DNA from: Paenalcaligenes sp035301625
GTDB lineage: Bacteria; Pseudomonadota; Gammaproteobacteria; Burkholderiales; Burkholderiaceae_B
Assembly: GCA_035301625.1 (NCBI GenBank)
Contig: DATGTW010000071.1
Coordinates: 1 to 64,000, forward strand
Length of the DNA stretch: 64,000 nt
Reading direction: 5' to 3'
A program made the translations under genes and the position numbers. Below are positions 16,053 to 25,133 of the stretch, in pieces; the stretch's first letter is position 1, and every line of letters starts with the position of its first letter. The notes beneath the pieces were generated by a model. That model searched no databases and had not been told where the DNA came from. It saw only the letters and a list, made by a program, of their open reading frames with translations.

Positions 16053-16730
16053 TTAAAGTAAATCTTGAACGGTTTCTAAAAGGTCCTCTACGGATTCAGA
16101 GTCAGAGGCCAAGTAACGCGCTTTGCCTCGATCATCAAAGATATAGATACCACGGCTGTGTGCAACCTCGTAACGGTTTGGGTTATCAGCGGGCGGTTTT
16201 TCGATTTGATAGGCGACACGGTAGCGCCTGGCTAAATCTGCAATTTGCTTTTCAGAGCCAGACAGCCCTGTCGCGTAGCGGTCATCAAATGCTTCTACAT
16301 ATGATTGCAGCATGTCGGGTTTATCCCGATGTGGATCAACGCTAATAAAAACTATCCGTACTTTTTCCGCATCATCGCCCAGTTTTTCCATGACTTCTGC
16401 TAATTGTGCCATTGTAGTCGGGCAAATATCTGGACAATTGGCATATCCAAAAAACATCATGACTACTTTGCCGCGAAAGTCATCCTGGGTGATGGTTTGA
16501 TTATTAGCGCCTTGTAAAGAAAACTTTAAATTGGGCATAAAGCCACGGATAGTATGGATTTGTGTATCGGCGGCTTGGGCTTCGGGAAAGGCAGGTATGC
16601 CCAATAGACATGCCGTGCCCAGTATGCTGGCAGCAAAGGCTGCACGCATACCTCTTTGTACTCGCTTTTTAGTGAGAATTGAGCATTGATTAAGCGCTGA
16701 TAGAAGCGAAAATATACTGCGTGTTTGCAT
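16053..16730 (-). CDS. SCO1/SenC-family copper protein
   Basis: Predicted 225-residue membrane-anchored or exported thioredoxin-fold protein that helps insert copper into the CuA site of cytochrome oxidase, or acts as a thiol reductase. An N-terminal hydrophobic segment (about 28-52, ending PAFPEAQA) is a signal or anchor. The metal site is CPDICP (about residue 100) with a downstream His in VAHSRG (about 190), both conserved in Sco. PSLKFSLQG-type beta start and FIFISVDPHRD-like segments (here VFISVDPHRDKP) agree. It ends convergent with copZ and lies 15 bases after prlC on the same strand. It extends the local copper module. Confidence 0.9.
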   Translation of the reverse strand: MQTRSIFSLLSALNQCSILTKKRVQRGMRAAFAASILGTACLLGIPAFPEAQAADTQIHTIRGFMPNLKFSLQGANNQTITQDDFRGKVVMMFFGYANCPDICPTTMAQLAEVMEKLGDDAEKVRIVFISVDPHRDKPDMLQSYVEAFDDRYATGLSGSEKQIADLARRYRVAYQIEKPPADNPNRYEVAHSRGIYIFDDRGKARYLASDSESVEDLLETVQDLL

Positions 16731-16745
16731 TTTGGGTATCGTGTT

Positions 16746-18821
16746 TTATGCTGCTGGGTCCTCGACCAGGCCGCTGTGACGCAGCAGGGCTTCGGGGGTG
16801 GCCTCACGCCCTCTAAATGCTTTGAATGATTCAGCCGAGGGGCGAATACCACCGACGGCCAGAATTTCATTCAGGAAGCGTTGACCCACTGCGGGGATTA
16901 AAGTACTTTCGCTGTTTTGCTCTTTGGCGGCCTCTTCAAAAGCTGCAAATGCATCGGCAGAAAGAACCTCAGCCCACTTATAACTATAGTAGCCTGCTGC
17001 ATAGCCACCCGCAAATAAATGTGAAAAATGATGTGGAAAGCGATGCCAGCTGGGAGGAAAGACTACGGCAACCTCTTGGCGTACATTATCCAAGGTGCGC
17101 AGTACTTCTGTAATGGACAGTCCCTTGGCCTCGCTATGAATGAGCATGTCAAAGAGCGAAAACTCAATTTGTCGAACCATCTGCATACCACTAAGAAAGT
17201 TTTTAGCCGCCAGCATACGCTCGAAAAGCTCTTTGGGGATTGATGCGCCGGTCTCTACATGCGAGGACATCTGCTCAACAACAGACCAATCCCAGCAGAA
17301 ATTTTCCATAAATTGCGATGGTAACTCAATGGCATCCCATTCTACTGCTGAAAAAGCGGCTACATCAGGTTCGTCAACTTTTGAAAGTAAATGGTGTAGT
17401 GCGTGGCCACTTTCATGGAAAAGAGTAATGACATCGTCATGTGTCAATAAGGCAGGACGACCATTTTGGGGCGCGCTGAAATTGCATGTCAGGTACGCTA
17501 TTGGCAGGTAGTCTGCGTCGAGTTGGTTGCGACGGCGATGTCTTTCACTGCCGACCCAAGCACCGCTTTGTTTGCCTTGGCGAGCATAAAGATCCATATA
17601 TAGGTAACCGACTGGCGTACCTTCTTGGGAAACCTCGTAGACACGGGCATTTTCGTGCCACGTAGATGCATCTATTTCATTGAATTGGGCATTAAAGAGT
17701 TTTTCACCCACCGAAAACAAGCCTTTCAGTACGTGGGGCTCGGTAAAGTATTGCTTGACCTCATCCTCTGAGTAATCGTAGCGGGCTTTTTTCATTTGCT
17801 CGGATACATAGGCAACATCCCAAGGCTCAAGTGTATCTATGTTGAGTTCTTGTTGAGCAAAATCCGTTAGGCTTTCAAAATCGCGCAGAGCAAATGGTTT
17901 AGAGCGTTCTGCTAAGTATTGCAGAAACTCGGTAATTTGTTCAGCAGTATCTGCCATTCGCGTCTGCAATTGGAGCTGGGCAAAGTGCTCGTATCCAAGC
18001 AGTTCTGCTTCTTGGATGCGCAGTTGCAGTAGTTTTTCAATCGCTGAACTGTTGTCCCACTTGGGCTCATCGCTTTGTTCGGAAGCGATGGTTGCATAAG
18101 CTTTGTATAAGGTTTTGCGTAGCTCTTGGTTGTGCGCGTATTGCATGACTGGCAAATAGCAGGGCATCTGCAAGGTTAGTTTCCAGCCCTGTTTTTCATC
18201 TTGCTCCGCAGCGTGCTGTGCAGCATTTTTTACGTCTTGGGGAATACCGTCCAGCTGCGTTTCATCGGTGATATACAATGCCCAGTGATCAGTGCTATCC
18301 AGAACATTTTCAGAGAATTGTTGTGATGTTGTGGCTTGCTTTTCTTGGTTTTTGGCAAAAACTTTGCGTTCTTGTGCATCGAGTTCAGCACCACCTAAGA
18401 CAAAGCTTTGTAAAGCCAATTCAACAGCGCGCTTTTTAGGAGCATCCAGTCCTTGTTCGTTACTATCTGAGGCCAAGGCTTTGTATTGGGCGTAAAGCTT
18501 TTGGTGTTGTCCCATCCAAGTAGCAAAAGCACTTATTTTGGGCAAGCAAGCGTTGACGGCCTCGCGTAACTCGGGTGTATTTACAACAGCATTGAGGTGT
18601 CTGCTGACAGACCATGCGCGCCACAATCTTTCGGTAGCATCATGTAGCGCCTCGACTAATGAGTCCCAAGTAGGGTGCGTTTGCTCAACTAGTTTTTCGA
18701 TATCTTGACGCGCGTGCGCCAAAAGCATATCAAGTGCTGGCTCAATGTGTTCAGGACGGATGGCTTGATAGTCAATGAATTCATCAATTGAGATTAAAAG
18801 AGGATTCAGAGGGTTCGTCAT
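16746..18821 (-). CDS. prlC: Oligopeptidase A (M3 family zinc metallopeptidase)
   Basis: Predicted 691-residue cytoplasmic peptidase that degrades signal peptides and other oligopeptides. The zinc site is FHESGHALHH (about residue 469) with the downstream Glu in the M3 motif, plus the LDLYARQGKQSGAW-type segment (YMDLYARQGKQSGAWV) and the C-terminal FSHLFAGGYAAGYYSYKWAE. The frame opens 12 bases earlier; I take ATG 18821, which begins MTNPLNPLL as in relatives. Length matches PrlC/OpdA (680-700). It lies 52 bases downstream of folD on the same strand. Confidence 0.94.
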   Translation of the reverse strand: MTNPLNPLLISIDEFIDYQAIRPEHIEPALDMLLAHARQDIEKLVEQTHPTWDSLVEALHDATERLWRAWSVSRHLNAVVNTPELREAVNACLPKISAFATWMGQHQKLYAQYKALASDSNEQGLDAPKKRAVELALQSFVLGGAELDAQERKVFAKNQEKQATTSQQFSENVLDSTDHWALYITDETQLDGIPQDVKNAAQHAAEQDEKQGWKLTLQMPCYLPVMQYAHNQELRKTLYKAYATIASEQSDEPKWDNSSAIEKLLQLRIQEAELLGYEHFAQLQLQTRMADTAEQITEFLQYLAERSKPFALRDFESLTDFAQQELNIDTLEPWDVAYVSEQMKKARYDYSEDEVKQYFTEPHVLKGLFSVGEKLFNAQFNEIDASTWHENARVYEVSQEGTPVGYLYMDLYARQGKQSGAWVGSERHRRRNQLDADYLPIAYLTCNFSAPQNGRPALLTHDDVITLFHESGHALHHLLSKVDEPDVAAFSAVEWDAIELPSQFMENFCWDWSVVEQMSSHVETGASIPKELFERMLAAKNFLSGMQMVRQIEFSLFDMLIHSEAKGLSITEVLRTLDNVRQEVAVVFPPSWHRFPHHFSHLFAGGYAAGYYSYKWAEVLSADAFAAFEEAAKEQNSESTLIPAVGQRFLNEILAVGGIRPSAESFKAFRGREATPEALLRHSGLVEDPAA

Positions 18822-18873
18822 ACTGTAAATCACTTGTGTTGGGTTTGATGTCTTGGAGGGTGTTCTTAAAGCT

Positions 18874-19734
18874 TTAGAGGACGTTTCTTTGGGCTGCCTC
18901 TAGTGTATTGACCAATAGCATGGCAATGGTCATGGGGCCAACACCACCCGGAACTGGAGTAATGGCTTGGGCGACAGATTGGCATTCCTCAAAATTGACA
19001 TCGCCGACGAGACGACCGTCATCAAGACGGTTAATGCCCACATCAATGATGACTGCACCGGGTTTTACCATGTCGCCTCTGATCATATCGGGTCGGCCAA
19101 CGGCTGTTACCAATATGTCTGCGCGCCTAGTATGTGCAGCTAAATCACGAGTTTTGGAATTGCAAATCGTGACCGTGGCGCCAGCGGCTTGTAAGAGCAA
19201 GGCAATAGGTTTGCCCACGATATTACTGGCACCTACGATGACGGCCTCGGCACCCCATGCAGAGACCCCCTCATTTTCAAGCATACGCATGATGCCGTAG
19301 GGGGTGCAAGGTTTCACCTTTGGATCGCCAACGAGTAAGTGACCAGCATTGATAACATGAAAGCCATCGACATCTTTGTTTGGGTCAATTGTTGCGATAA
19401 CAGCATTTTCATCTAAATGGTCGGGTATGGGTAATTGGACCAAAATGCCATGAATATTAGAGTCATCGTTTAAGTTGCAAATTTTTTCCAGCAGTTTTTC
19501 TTGGCTGATATCCGCAGGTAAGCGAATAACCTTGGAGTGCATCCCTGCTTTTTCGCATGCAATGGCTTTATTGCGCACATAAATATGCGAGGCAGGATCG
19601 TCGCCGACGATCACGACGGCCAGACCCGGTGTAATATTTTTCTTTTTAAGCTCTTGAACTGCTAGGGCTACATCGTTACGGACCTGATCGGCCAAGGCAC
19701 GACCGTCTATTCGACGGGCACGGTTTTCACTCAT
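18874..19734 (-). CDS. folD: Bifunctional methylenetetrahydrofolate dehydrogenase / cyclohydrolase FolD
   Basis: Predicted 286-residue cytoplasmic enzyme interconverting 5,10-methylene-THF, 5,10-methenyl-THF and 10-formyl-THF with NADP. Motifs: PGLAVVIVGDDPASHIYVRNK with the catalytic Lys and Tyr neighbourhood, GILVQLPIPDHL, DVDGFHVINAG, PCTPYGIMRML, the Rossmann loop VIVGASNIVGKPIALLL, and the family signature PVPGGVGPMTIAMLL near the C-terminus. Its ATG overlaps the response-regulator stop by four bases, an unusual operon partner for a folate enzyme, implying cotranscription with the two-component genes. Confidence 0.97.
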   Translation of the reverse strand: MSENRARRIDGRALADQVRNDVALAVQELKKKNITPGLAVVIVGDDPASHIYVRNKAIACEKAGMHSKVIRLPADISQEKLLEKICNLNDDSNIHGILVQLPIPDHLDENAVIATIDPNKDVDGFHVINAGHLLVGDPKVKPCTPYGIMRMLENEGVSAWGAEAVIVGASNIVGKPIALLLQAAGATVTICNSKTRDLAAHTRRADILVTAVGRPDMIRGDMVKPGAVIIDVGINRLDDGRLVGDVNFEECQSVAQAITPVPGGVGPMTIAMLLVNTLEAAQRNVL

Positions 19735-20360
19735 GTTGTTTCCTCTCCGGTAGGGGCTAGTGCGATTTTCATCAAGTCGGCCACAGTGGTGACCTCTAGT
19801 TTTTCCATGATGTTGGCGCGGTGCGCTTCAACAGTTTTGATGCTGATATCCAGATCGCCTGCTATTTGCTTATTGAGACGACCCGCGACAATGCGTTCGA
19901 GTACTTGTTGCTCGCGTGCTGTGAGCCGTGCAAGGATTTCTTCGTGCTGCAGGCGCTCTTGCTCTCTTTGGTATTGTTCGACAGCAATATCGATCATGCG
20001 TGCAACAATGGTGCGCAGTTCGGCTTCATTGAAAGGCTTTTCCAAGAAATCAATGGCGCCTTTTTTCATTGTACTTACGGCCATAGGAACATCGCCGTGT
20101 CCCGTAATAAACACCATGGGAATGTTAACGTCACGCGCGAGTAGAGCTTCTTGGAGCTCGAGACCGCTCATCCCGGGCATGCGTACATCAACAATAAGCA
20201 CACACAACTGATTTGTGTCGTAACTATTTAGAAAAGCCTCGGCAGAGGCATAACATTTGACTTGATAACCGTTGGCCTCAAGTAACCAGCGCAAAGAGTC
20301 TCGGACTGCCTCATCATCGTCAATGATAAAGATGCTGCACTGGTTGTGGTTACTACTCAT
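19731..20360 (-). CDS. Response regulator, FixJ/TtrR type (LuxR-type HTH)
   Basis: Predicted 209-residue DNA-binding response regulator. The receiver domain carries the acidic cluster DDD (14-16), phospho-acceptor Asp58 in VLIVDVRMPG, and the conserved Lys in FLEKPFNEAEL. The C-terminal LuxR-type HTH reads LTAREQQVLERIVAG and IAGDLDISIKTVEAHRANIM. The start overlaps the sensor stop by four bases, so the pair is translationally coupled. FixJ-like regulators often answer PAS sensors for redox, oxygen or organic-acid cues; here the target is unknown, and aceE (divergent) is a positional guess. Confidence 0.92.
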   Translation of the reverse strand: MSSNHNQCSIFIIDDDEAVRDSLRWLLEANGYQVKCYASAEAFLNSYDTNQLCVLIVDVRMPGMSGLELQEALLARDVNIPMVFITGHGDVPMAVSTMKKGAIDFLEKPFNEAELRTIVARMIDIAVEQYQREQERLQHEEILARLTAREQQVLERIVAGRLNKQIAGDLDISIKTVEAHRANIMEKLEVTTVADLMKIALAPTGEETT

Positions 20361-22141
20361 GCTTGTATCTCCTTGGAAATTTGCGTAACGGCTTGGGCAT
20401 CGGTCTCAACTTGTGGGTGAGACGCGTCGGGTTGGCCACTGGGTAAACTAAACCGGAAAATTGTGCCCCCCTGCGGGTTAGAGGTTGCCCAAAGACGCCC
20501 ATGATGTGATTCGATAATAGTACGACAGATATTCAACCCCATTCCCAGACCCTCTGACTTAGTGCTGTAAAAAGGTTCAAAAAGGCGCTCGGGGTCTTTG
20601 AGGCCACAGCCACGGTCAATAACTGCGACCTCTATATGTTGATTGAACAGAGTTACCTCAACATGGAGTGTGTGATAGTCGCTTTTCTCCATGGCTTCGA
20701 TAGCGTTTTTTAACAAATTAAGCAAAACCTGTTCGATAAGGATAGGGTCAGCTACGACAAATGGTGGCTCTTTGGGTAGGTGAGTCTGGATAGCTACCTG
20801 CCGCTTGCGTGCGTCAATGTCTGCAAACCCTACTGCATTATCCAATATATCTAATAAGCTGACAATTTGTCGTTTTGGTTCACTGCGTTTTACAAACTCG
20901 CGGATGCGGCGAATGATCTTTCCGGCACGTTCGGCTTGATGCGCTGTTTTTTCTAAAGCCTCGACCAATTGTTCGGGGCGCGCTTGTTCTGAGCGGACCA
21001 TCGCAACCGCGGCCATGCAGTAATTACTAATGGCTGTTAAGGGCTGATTAAGCTCGTGGGCTAATGATGAGGCCATTTCACCCATCGTGGTGAGGCGGCT
21101 GGTTAGCTGGGCTTTTTCTTGTTGAACACGTGATTCCTCTTCGTGTTCACGTCGCTGAGTGATGTCCCGGGCCACCTGCAGACGAACTTTGGTGCCATCT
21201 GTCCAAGTGAGAAATCGATGTTGGACTTCAAACCAGCGCTCGGCAGATAAAGAGTAAATCTCGAGTGTTTGATCGGCAAAGCGATTGAGTCGGCTGCCCA
21301 TCAACTCGGCATGGCCTACAGTTTGTGCACCGAAATAGCGACGGTAGGTGCGATTGGCAAACAGTAGCTCAAGCCCACCAGGGCTATCAGCAACGACAGA
21401 AATGGCGTCATCCAGACCCTCTAGTACTGTCATAAAGCGTTCATGTGCCGCGGTTAAAGCCTCGCGAATGCGCTTGGGCTCGGTGATATCGGTCATGGAA
21501 GTCATCCAGCCTATTTGTTTACCGCTGGGATCGCGCAAGGGTGAAACATACATGCGGGCGGTAAATCTGGAACCATCTCGGCGTTGAGCTTCAACCTCTA
21601 AGCCGCTGCTGGGCGTGCGTCCGGAAAGAAGGATATCCAAGGTTTCCTGGTGATGTTCGAAACGATTTGGAATCCAATATGGAAATGGGGCAGTGCGGCC
21701 AATAAGATCGGCTTCATTCCAGCCAATCATGCGACAAAAGGCTGGATTGACGTAAGCAATGCGTCCATCCATGTCAAAAACACGCATGCCTGTAGACATT
21801 GAATTTTCCATCGCACGTCTAAAGCTGGTTTCTGCAATCAGAGCAGCTTCGGCGCGCGTTCTAAACCGCGTGTAATTCCACAATGCCAAGAGACTAAGCA
21901 CTATCAATAAAGAGAGAGCTACGACAACCCAAAAAAGTCGTTGTTGGCGCATCTCTTGATCAATAGTGATAAACATCACACTGTCGCTTTGTAATTGCTG
22001 CAGCCAGAAAAATACCCCCATGACACACAGATAGAGGAAAAGCACGATTACTGGGGTTAGCCAGTAAAAGCCACGGCGACTTTGACGTGCCTGATCATAG
22101 AAAGTGGTTGGGATAAGCGATTGTTTGGATTGATTTGACAT
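20357..22141 (-). CDS. PAS-domain sensor histidine kinase
   Basis: Predicted 594-residue kinase. Two membrane segments (about 28-47 and 69-88) enclose only about 20 periplasmic residues, so sensing is unlikely to be periplasmic. Two PAS domains follow (about 105-225 with GRIAYVNPAFCRMIGW, and about 235-335), then HisKA with SSLAHELNQPLTAIS (phospho-His about 361) and HATPase with NLLKNAIEAM, DRGCGL and GLGMGLNICRTI. The layout recalls FixL/TtrS-class kinases, but no haem-binding signature is identifiable by eye. It is first in an operon with the response regulator and folD, and is divergent from aceE across 278 bases. Confidence 0.92.
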   Translation of the reverse strand: MSNQSKQSLIPTTFYDQARQSRRGFYWLTPVIVLFLYLCVMGVFFWLQQLQSDSVMFITIDQEMRQQRLFWVVVALSLLIVLSLLALWNYTRFRTRAEAALIAETSFRRAMENSMSTGMRVFDMDGRIAYVNPAFCRMIGWNEADLIGRTAPFPYWIPNRFEHHQETLDILLSGRTPSSGLEVEAQRRDGSRFTARMYVSPLRDPSGKQIGWMTSMTDITEPKRIREALTAAHERFMTVLEGLDDAISVVADSPGGLELLFANRTYRRYFGAQTVGHAELMGSRLNRFADQTLEIYSLSAERWFEVQHRFLTWTDGTKVRLQVARDITQRREHEEESRVQQEKAQLTSRLTTMGEMASSLAHELNQPLTAISNYCMAAVAMVRSEQARPEQLVEALEKTAHQAERAGKIIRRIREFVKRSEPKRQIVSLLDILDNAVGFADIDARKRQVAIQTHLPKEPPFVVADPILIEQVLLNLLKNAIEAMEKSDYHTLHVEVTLFNQHIEVAVIDRGCGLKDPERLFEPFYSTKSEGLGMGLNICRTIIESHHGRLWATSNPQGGTIFRFSLPSGQPDASHPQVETDAQAVTQISKEIQA

Positions 22142-22247
22142 ATCTACTGTCTGTAATACGTTTGCCCTTATTGTAAGCGACTAGCGCTGCGATGTAAGGG
22201 GAATATAGACATTAAAATGCATGCATAAGGCGCATTTCTTTCCACAT

Positions 22248-22260
22248 TGTAAAAATTACA
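22248..22260. promoter_or_regulatory. Small operator-like dyad upstream of the aceE promoter
   Basis: TGTAA-AAA-TTACA (22248-22260) is a perfect interrupted palindrome 20 bases upstream of the aceE -35 box, in the gap between the sensor kinase and aceE. Its position suits an activator or repressor site; no known regulator motif is matched with confidence. Confidence 0.35.
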
Positions 22261-22280
22261 CTCGCTAAGTGGAATTTAGC

Positions 22281-22309
22281 TTGAGTCAGGCTGACTTCTT
22301 CCCTAAAAT
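22281..22309 (+). promoter_or_regulatory. Probable aceE operon promoter
   Basis: TTGAGT (22281-22286) and TAAAAT (22304-22309) are 17 bases apart, about 110 bases upstream of the aceE ATG. This leaves a leader of about 100 bases with no obvious strong structure. Confidence 0.5.
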
Positions 22310-22419
22310 GAAACGTGGGTAAAAATACATTACATCCAAAAACAATTTCCCTGTTTTTTCTCTGGTAGCTCAAAAGGCAAAAGCCATAGAAAACTGACAT
22401 CAACATTTGGAGACGCCTT

Positions 22420-25122
22420 ATGTCCTCTATTCAACACACACCCATAGACATACATGCGGAAGACCTTGATGAGCTCGAAACTCAAGAGTGGCTTGAAGCA
22501 CTGTCTGCAGTTCTTGACCGTGAAGGTCCCGAGCGTGCTCATTACCTGATCGAGCGTCTCACAGACTTGGCGCGCCGCTCTGGCTCGCGGATTCCATTTT
22601 CACCGCACACAGCTTATTTAAACACGATTCCTGTAGGGCTCGAGCCTGACTATCCTGGCGATCCCGTGCTCGAAGAGCGGATCCGTTCTTATATCCGTTG
22701 GAACGCCATGGCAATGGTTGTCAAAGCTAATGAAAATCCACCTACTGATGGAGGTGGTTTAGGGGGGCATATCGCCTCATTTGCTTCCTTGGCAACCATG
22801 ATTGAGTGTGGCCAAAATCACTTTTGGAAAGCAGATGATGGCGAAGGCGGTGATCTAATTTATTTCCAAGGGCATACTTCGCCAGGCATGTATGCACGCG
22901 CTTTCCTAGAAGGTCGTTTGACCGAAGAGCAGTTGGATAATTTCCGCCAAGAGGTTGATGGCAAAGGGATTCCATCCTATCCGCACCCCAAACTCATGCC
23001 CGAATTCTGGCAGTTTCCGACCGTATCAATGGGGTTGGGGCCACTGATGGGTATTTATCAAGCACGTTTTCTTAAATACCTAGAAGCACGCGGATTGGCC
23101 AAGACCAAAGGTCGTAAGGTCTGGGTGTTTTTGGGCGATGGCGAGATGGACGAGCCAGAATCCCTCGGCGCTATTGGTTTGGCAGCACGAGAAAAGCTGG
23201 ATAATCTGATTTTTGTTGTTAACTGTAATCTCCAACGCTTGGATGGCCCTGTGCGCGGTAATGGAAAAATCATCCAAGAGCTCGAGGGCGTATTCCGCGG
23301 CGGTGGTTGGAATGTAATTAAATTAATTTGGGGGGGTTATTGGGATCCCCTTTTAATGCGTGATAAAGAAGGTATTTTACGCCAAGTCATGGAGGAAACT
23401 CTTGATGGCGAATATCAAGCATACAAAGCCAATGATGGTGCTTATGTACGCGAGCATTTCTTTGGCAAGCATCCTAAACTCCTCGAGATGGTCAGCCGGA
23501 TGAGTGACGAAGATATTTGGCGTTTAAATCGGGGAGGGCATGATCCTTACAAGGTTTTTGCTGCTTTTGATTCTGCAGTTAAGCATGAGGGTCAGCCCAC
23601 TGTGATTTTGGCAAAAACCATTAAAGGGTACGGCATGGGGCACGTTGGACAAGCTCAAAACCCCACGCACCAACAAAAAAGTCTGGATGTAGATTCGATT
23701 CGTGAGTTCCGCGATCGCTTTAATATACCCATTCCAGATGAGCGTTTGAGTGATATGCCTTATTTCAAGCCAGCCGCTGATTCGCCCGAGATGGAGTACA
23801 TGCTCGAGCATCGCCGCAATCTCAATGGCTTTTTGCCCAAACGTCGTGTCAAGGCTGCTGAATCATTACCGGCACCTGAGCTTTCGGCCTTCCAGGCAGT
23901 GTTAGATCCCACCGCTGAAGGGCGCGAGATCTCAACTACACAGGCTTTTGTCCGTGTGCTTAATCAGATTTTACGTGATAAGACCTTGGGCCCACGTGTC
24001 GTGCCTATTTTGGCTGATGAATCCCGTACTTTTGGTATGGAAGGTTTGTTTAGGCAAATTGGTATTTATTCTCCAGTAGGACAAAAATACACTCCTGTCG
24101 ATAAAGGGCAGGTGATGTACTATCGCGAGGATAAAAAAGGCCAGCTCCTACAAGAAGGAATTAATGAGCTGGGAGCATTTAGCTCTTGGATTGCTGCCGC
24201 AACTTCTTATTCCAGCAATAACCTAATCATGATTCCCTTCTTTATTTATTATTCCATGTTTGGTTTCCAACGCTTTGGTGACTTGGCATGGGCCGCAGGG
24301 GATATGCAGGCGCGCGGCTTTGTTCTAGGTGGTACAGCAGGTCGCACGACGCTAAACGGCGAAGGTTTACAACACGAAGATGGCCACAGTCACGTACAGG
24401 CTTCTGTCATTCCCAATTGTGTGAGCTATGATCCCACCTTCGGCCACGAGGTAGCTGTTGTCATCCGCGACGGTTTGCGTCGCATGATGCAAGATCAAGA
24501 GGATGTTTTCTATTACATTACTTTGATGAATGAAAACTATGCACATCCTGGTCTTAAAGAAGGTGATGAAGAAGGCATCCTCAAAGGGATGTATCGCTTC
24601 AAAAGCCTAGACAAGGGTGAGCATCGTGTCCAGCTATTGGGATCAGGGACCATCCTGCGCGAGGTAATAGCCGCCCAGCAAATTTTGGCAGATGATTGGG
24701 ATATTGGCTCTGATGTCTGGAGTTGCACCAGTTTCACTGAATTGCGCCGTGATGGTTTAGACTGCGAGCGCGAGGCACTATTAAACCCTGAACAGCCTGC
24801 GCCTACCCCTTATGTAACGCGTATGCTTGATGAAACTCAGGGACCCATCGTTGCCTCTACTGATTACGTTAAAGCTTTCGCAGATCAAATTCGCGCATTT
24901 ATTCCTGCTGACCGCACGTACAAAGTGTTGGGTACCGATGGTTATGGGCGCTCTGATTATCGTGCCAAATTACGTTATCACTTTGAGGTTGACCGCCACT
25001 TTGTTGTTATCAGTGCGCTCAAGGCGTTGGCTGATGAGGGTGCCATCCCGCTCAGTAAGGTGACCGAAGCCATCAAAAAGTATGGCGTCGATGCTAATAA
25101 ATTAAACCCACACCACGCTTAA
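22420..25122 (+). CDS. aceE: Pyruvate dehydrogenase E1 component AceE (homodimeric type)
   Basis: Predicted 900-residue thiamine-diphosphate enzyme that decarboxylates pyruvate and acetylates the lipoyl groups of E2. The thiamine motif runs from GDGEMDEPES (about residue 238) to NCNLQRLDGPVRGN. Other landmarks are GGLGGHIASFASLATMIE, the FGKHPKLLEMV region, and GTAGRTTLNGEGLQHEDGHS in the second half. Length (E. coli 887) and a single chain show the alpha2 type rather than alpha/beta E1. A GGAG lies 7 bases before the ATG. It opens the aceE-aceF-lpdA operon. Confidence 0.98.
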   Translation: MSSIQHTPIDIHAEDLDELETQEWLEALSAVLDREGPERAHYLIERLTDLARRSGSRIPFSPHTAYLNTIPVGLEPDYPGDPVLEERIRSYIRWNAMAMVVKANENPPTDGGGLGGHIASFASLATMIECGQNHFWKADDGEGGDLIYFQGHTSPGMYARAFLEGRLTEEQLDNFRQEVDGKGIPSYPHPKLMPEFWQFPTVSMGLGPLMGIYQARFLKYLEARGLAKTKGRKVWVFLGDGEMDEPESLGAIGLAAREKLDNLIFVVNCNLQRLDGPVRGNGKIIQELEGVFRGGGWNVIKLIWGGYWDPLLMRDKEGILRQVMEETLDGEYQAYKANDGAYVREHFFGKHPKLLEMVSRMSDEDIWRLNRGGHDPYKVFAAFDSAVKHEGQPTVILAKTIKGYGMGHVGQAQNPTHQQKSLDVDSIREFRDRFNIPIPDERLSDMPYFKPAADSPEMEYMLEHRRNLNGFLPKRRVKAAESLPAPELSAFQAVLDPTAEGREISTTQAFVRVLNQILRDKTLGPRVVPILADESRTFGMEGLFRQIGIYSPVGQKYTPVDKGQVMYYREDKKGQLLQEGINELGAFSSWIAAATSYSSNNLIMIPFFIYYSMFGFQRFGDLAWAAGDMQARGFVLGGTAGRTTLNGEGLQHEDGHSHVQASVIPNCVSYDPTFGHEVAVVIRDGLRRMMQDQEDVFYYITLMNENYAHPGLKEGDEEGILKGMYRFKSLDKGEHRVQLLGSGTILREVIAAQQILADDWDIGSDVWSCTSFTELRRDGLDCEREALLNPEQPAPTPYVTRMLDETQGPIVASTDYVKAFADQIRAFIPADRTYKVLGTDGYGRSDYRAKLRYHFEVDRHFVVISALKALADEGAIPLSKVTEAIKKYGVDANKLNPHHA

Positions 25123-25133
25123 AGGAGATCGTC

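Noticed and set aside
22212..22406. Minus-strand frame in the gap before aceE
   Set aside because: No ribosome site; it covers the aceE promoter region and has no conserved features.
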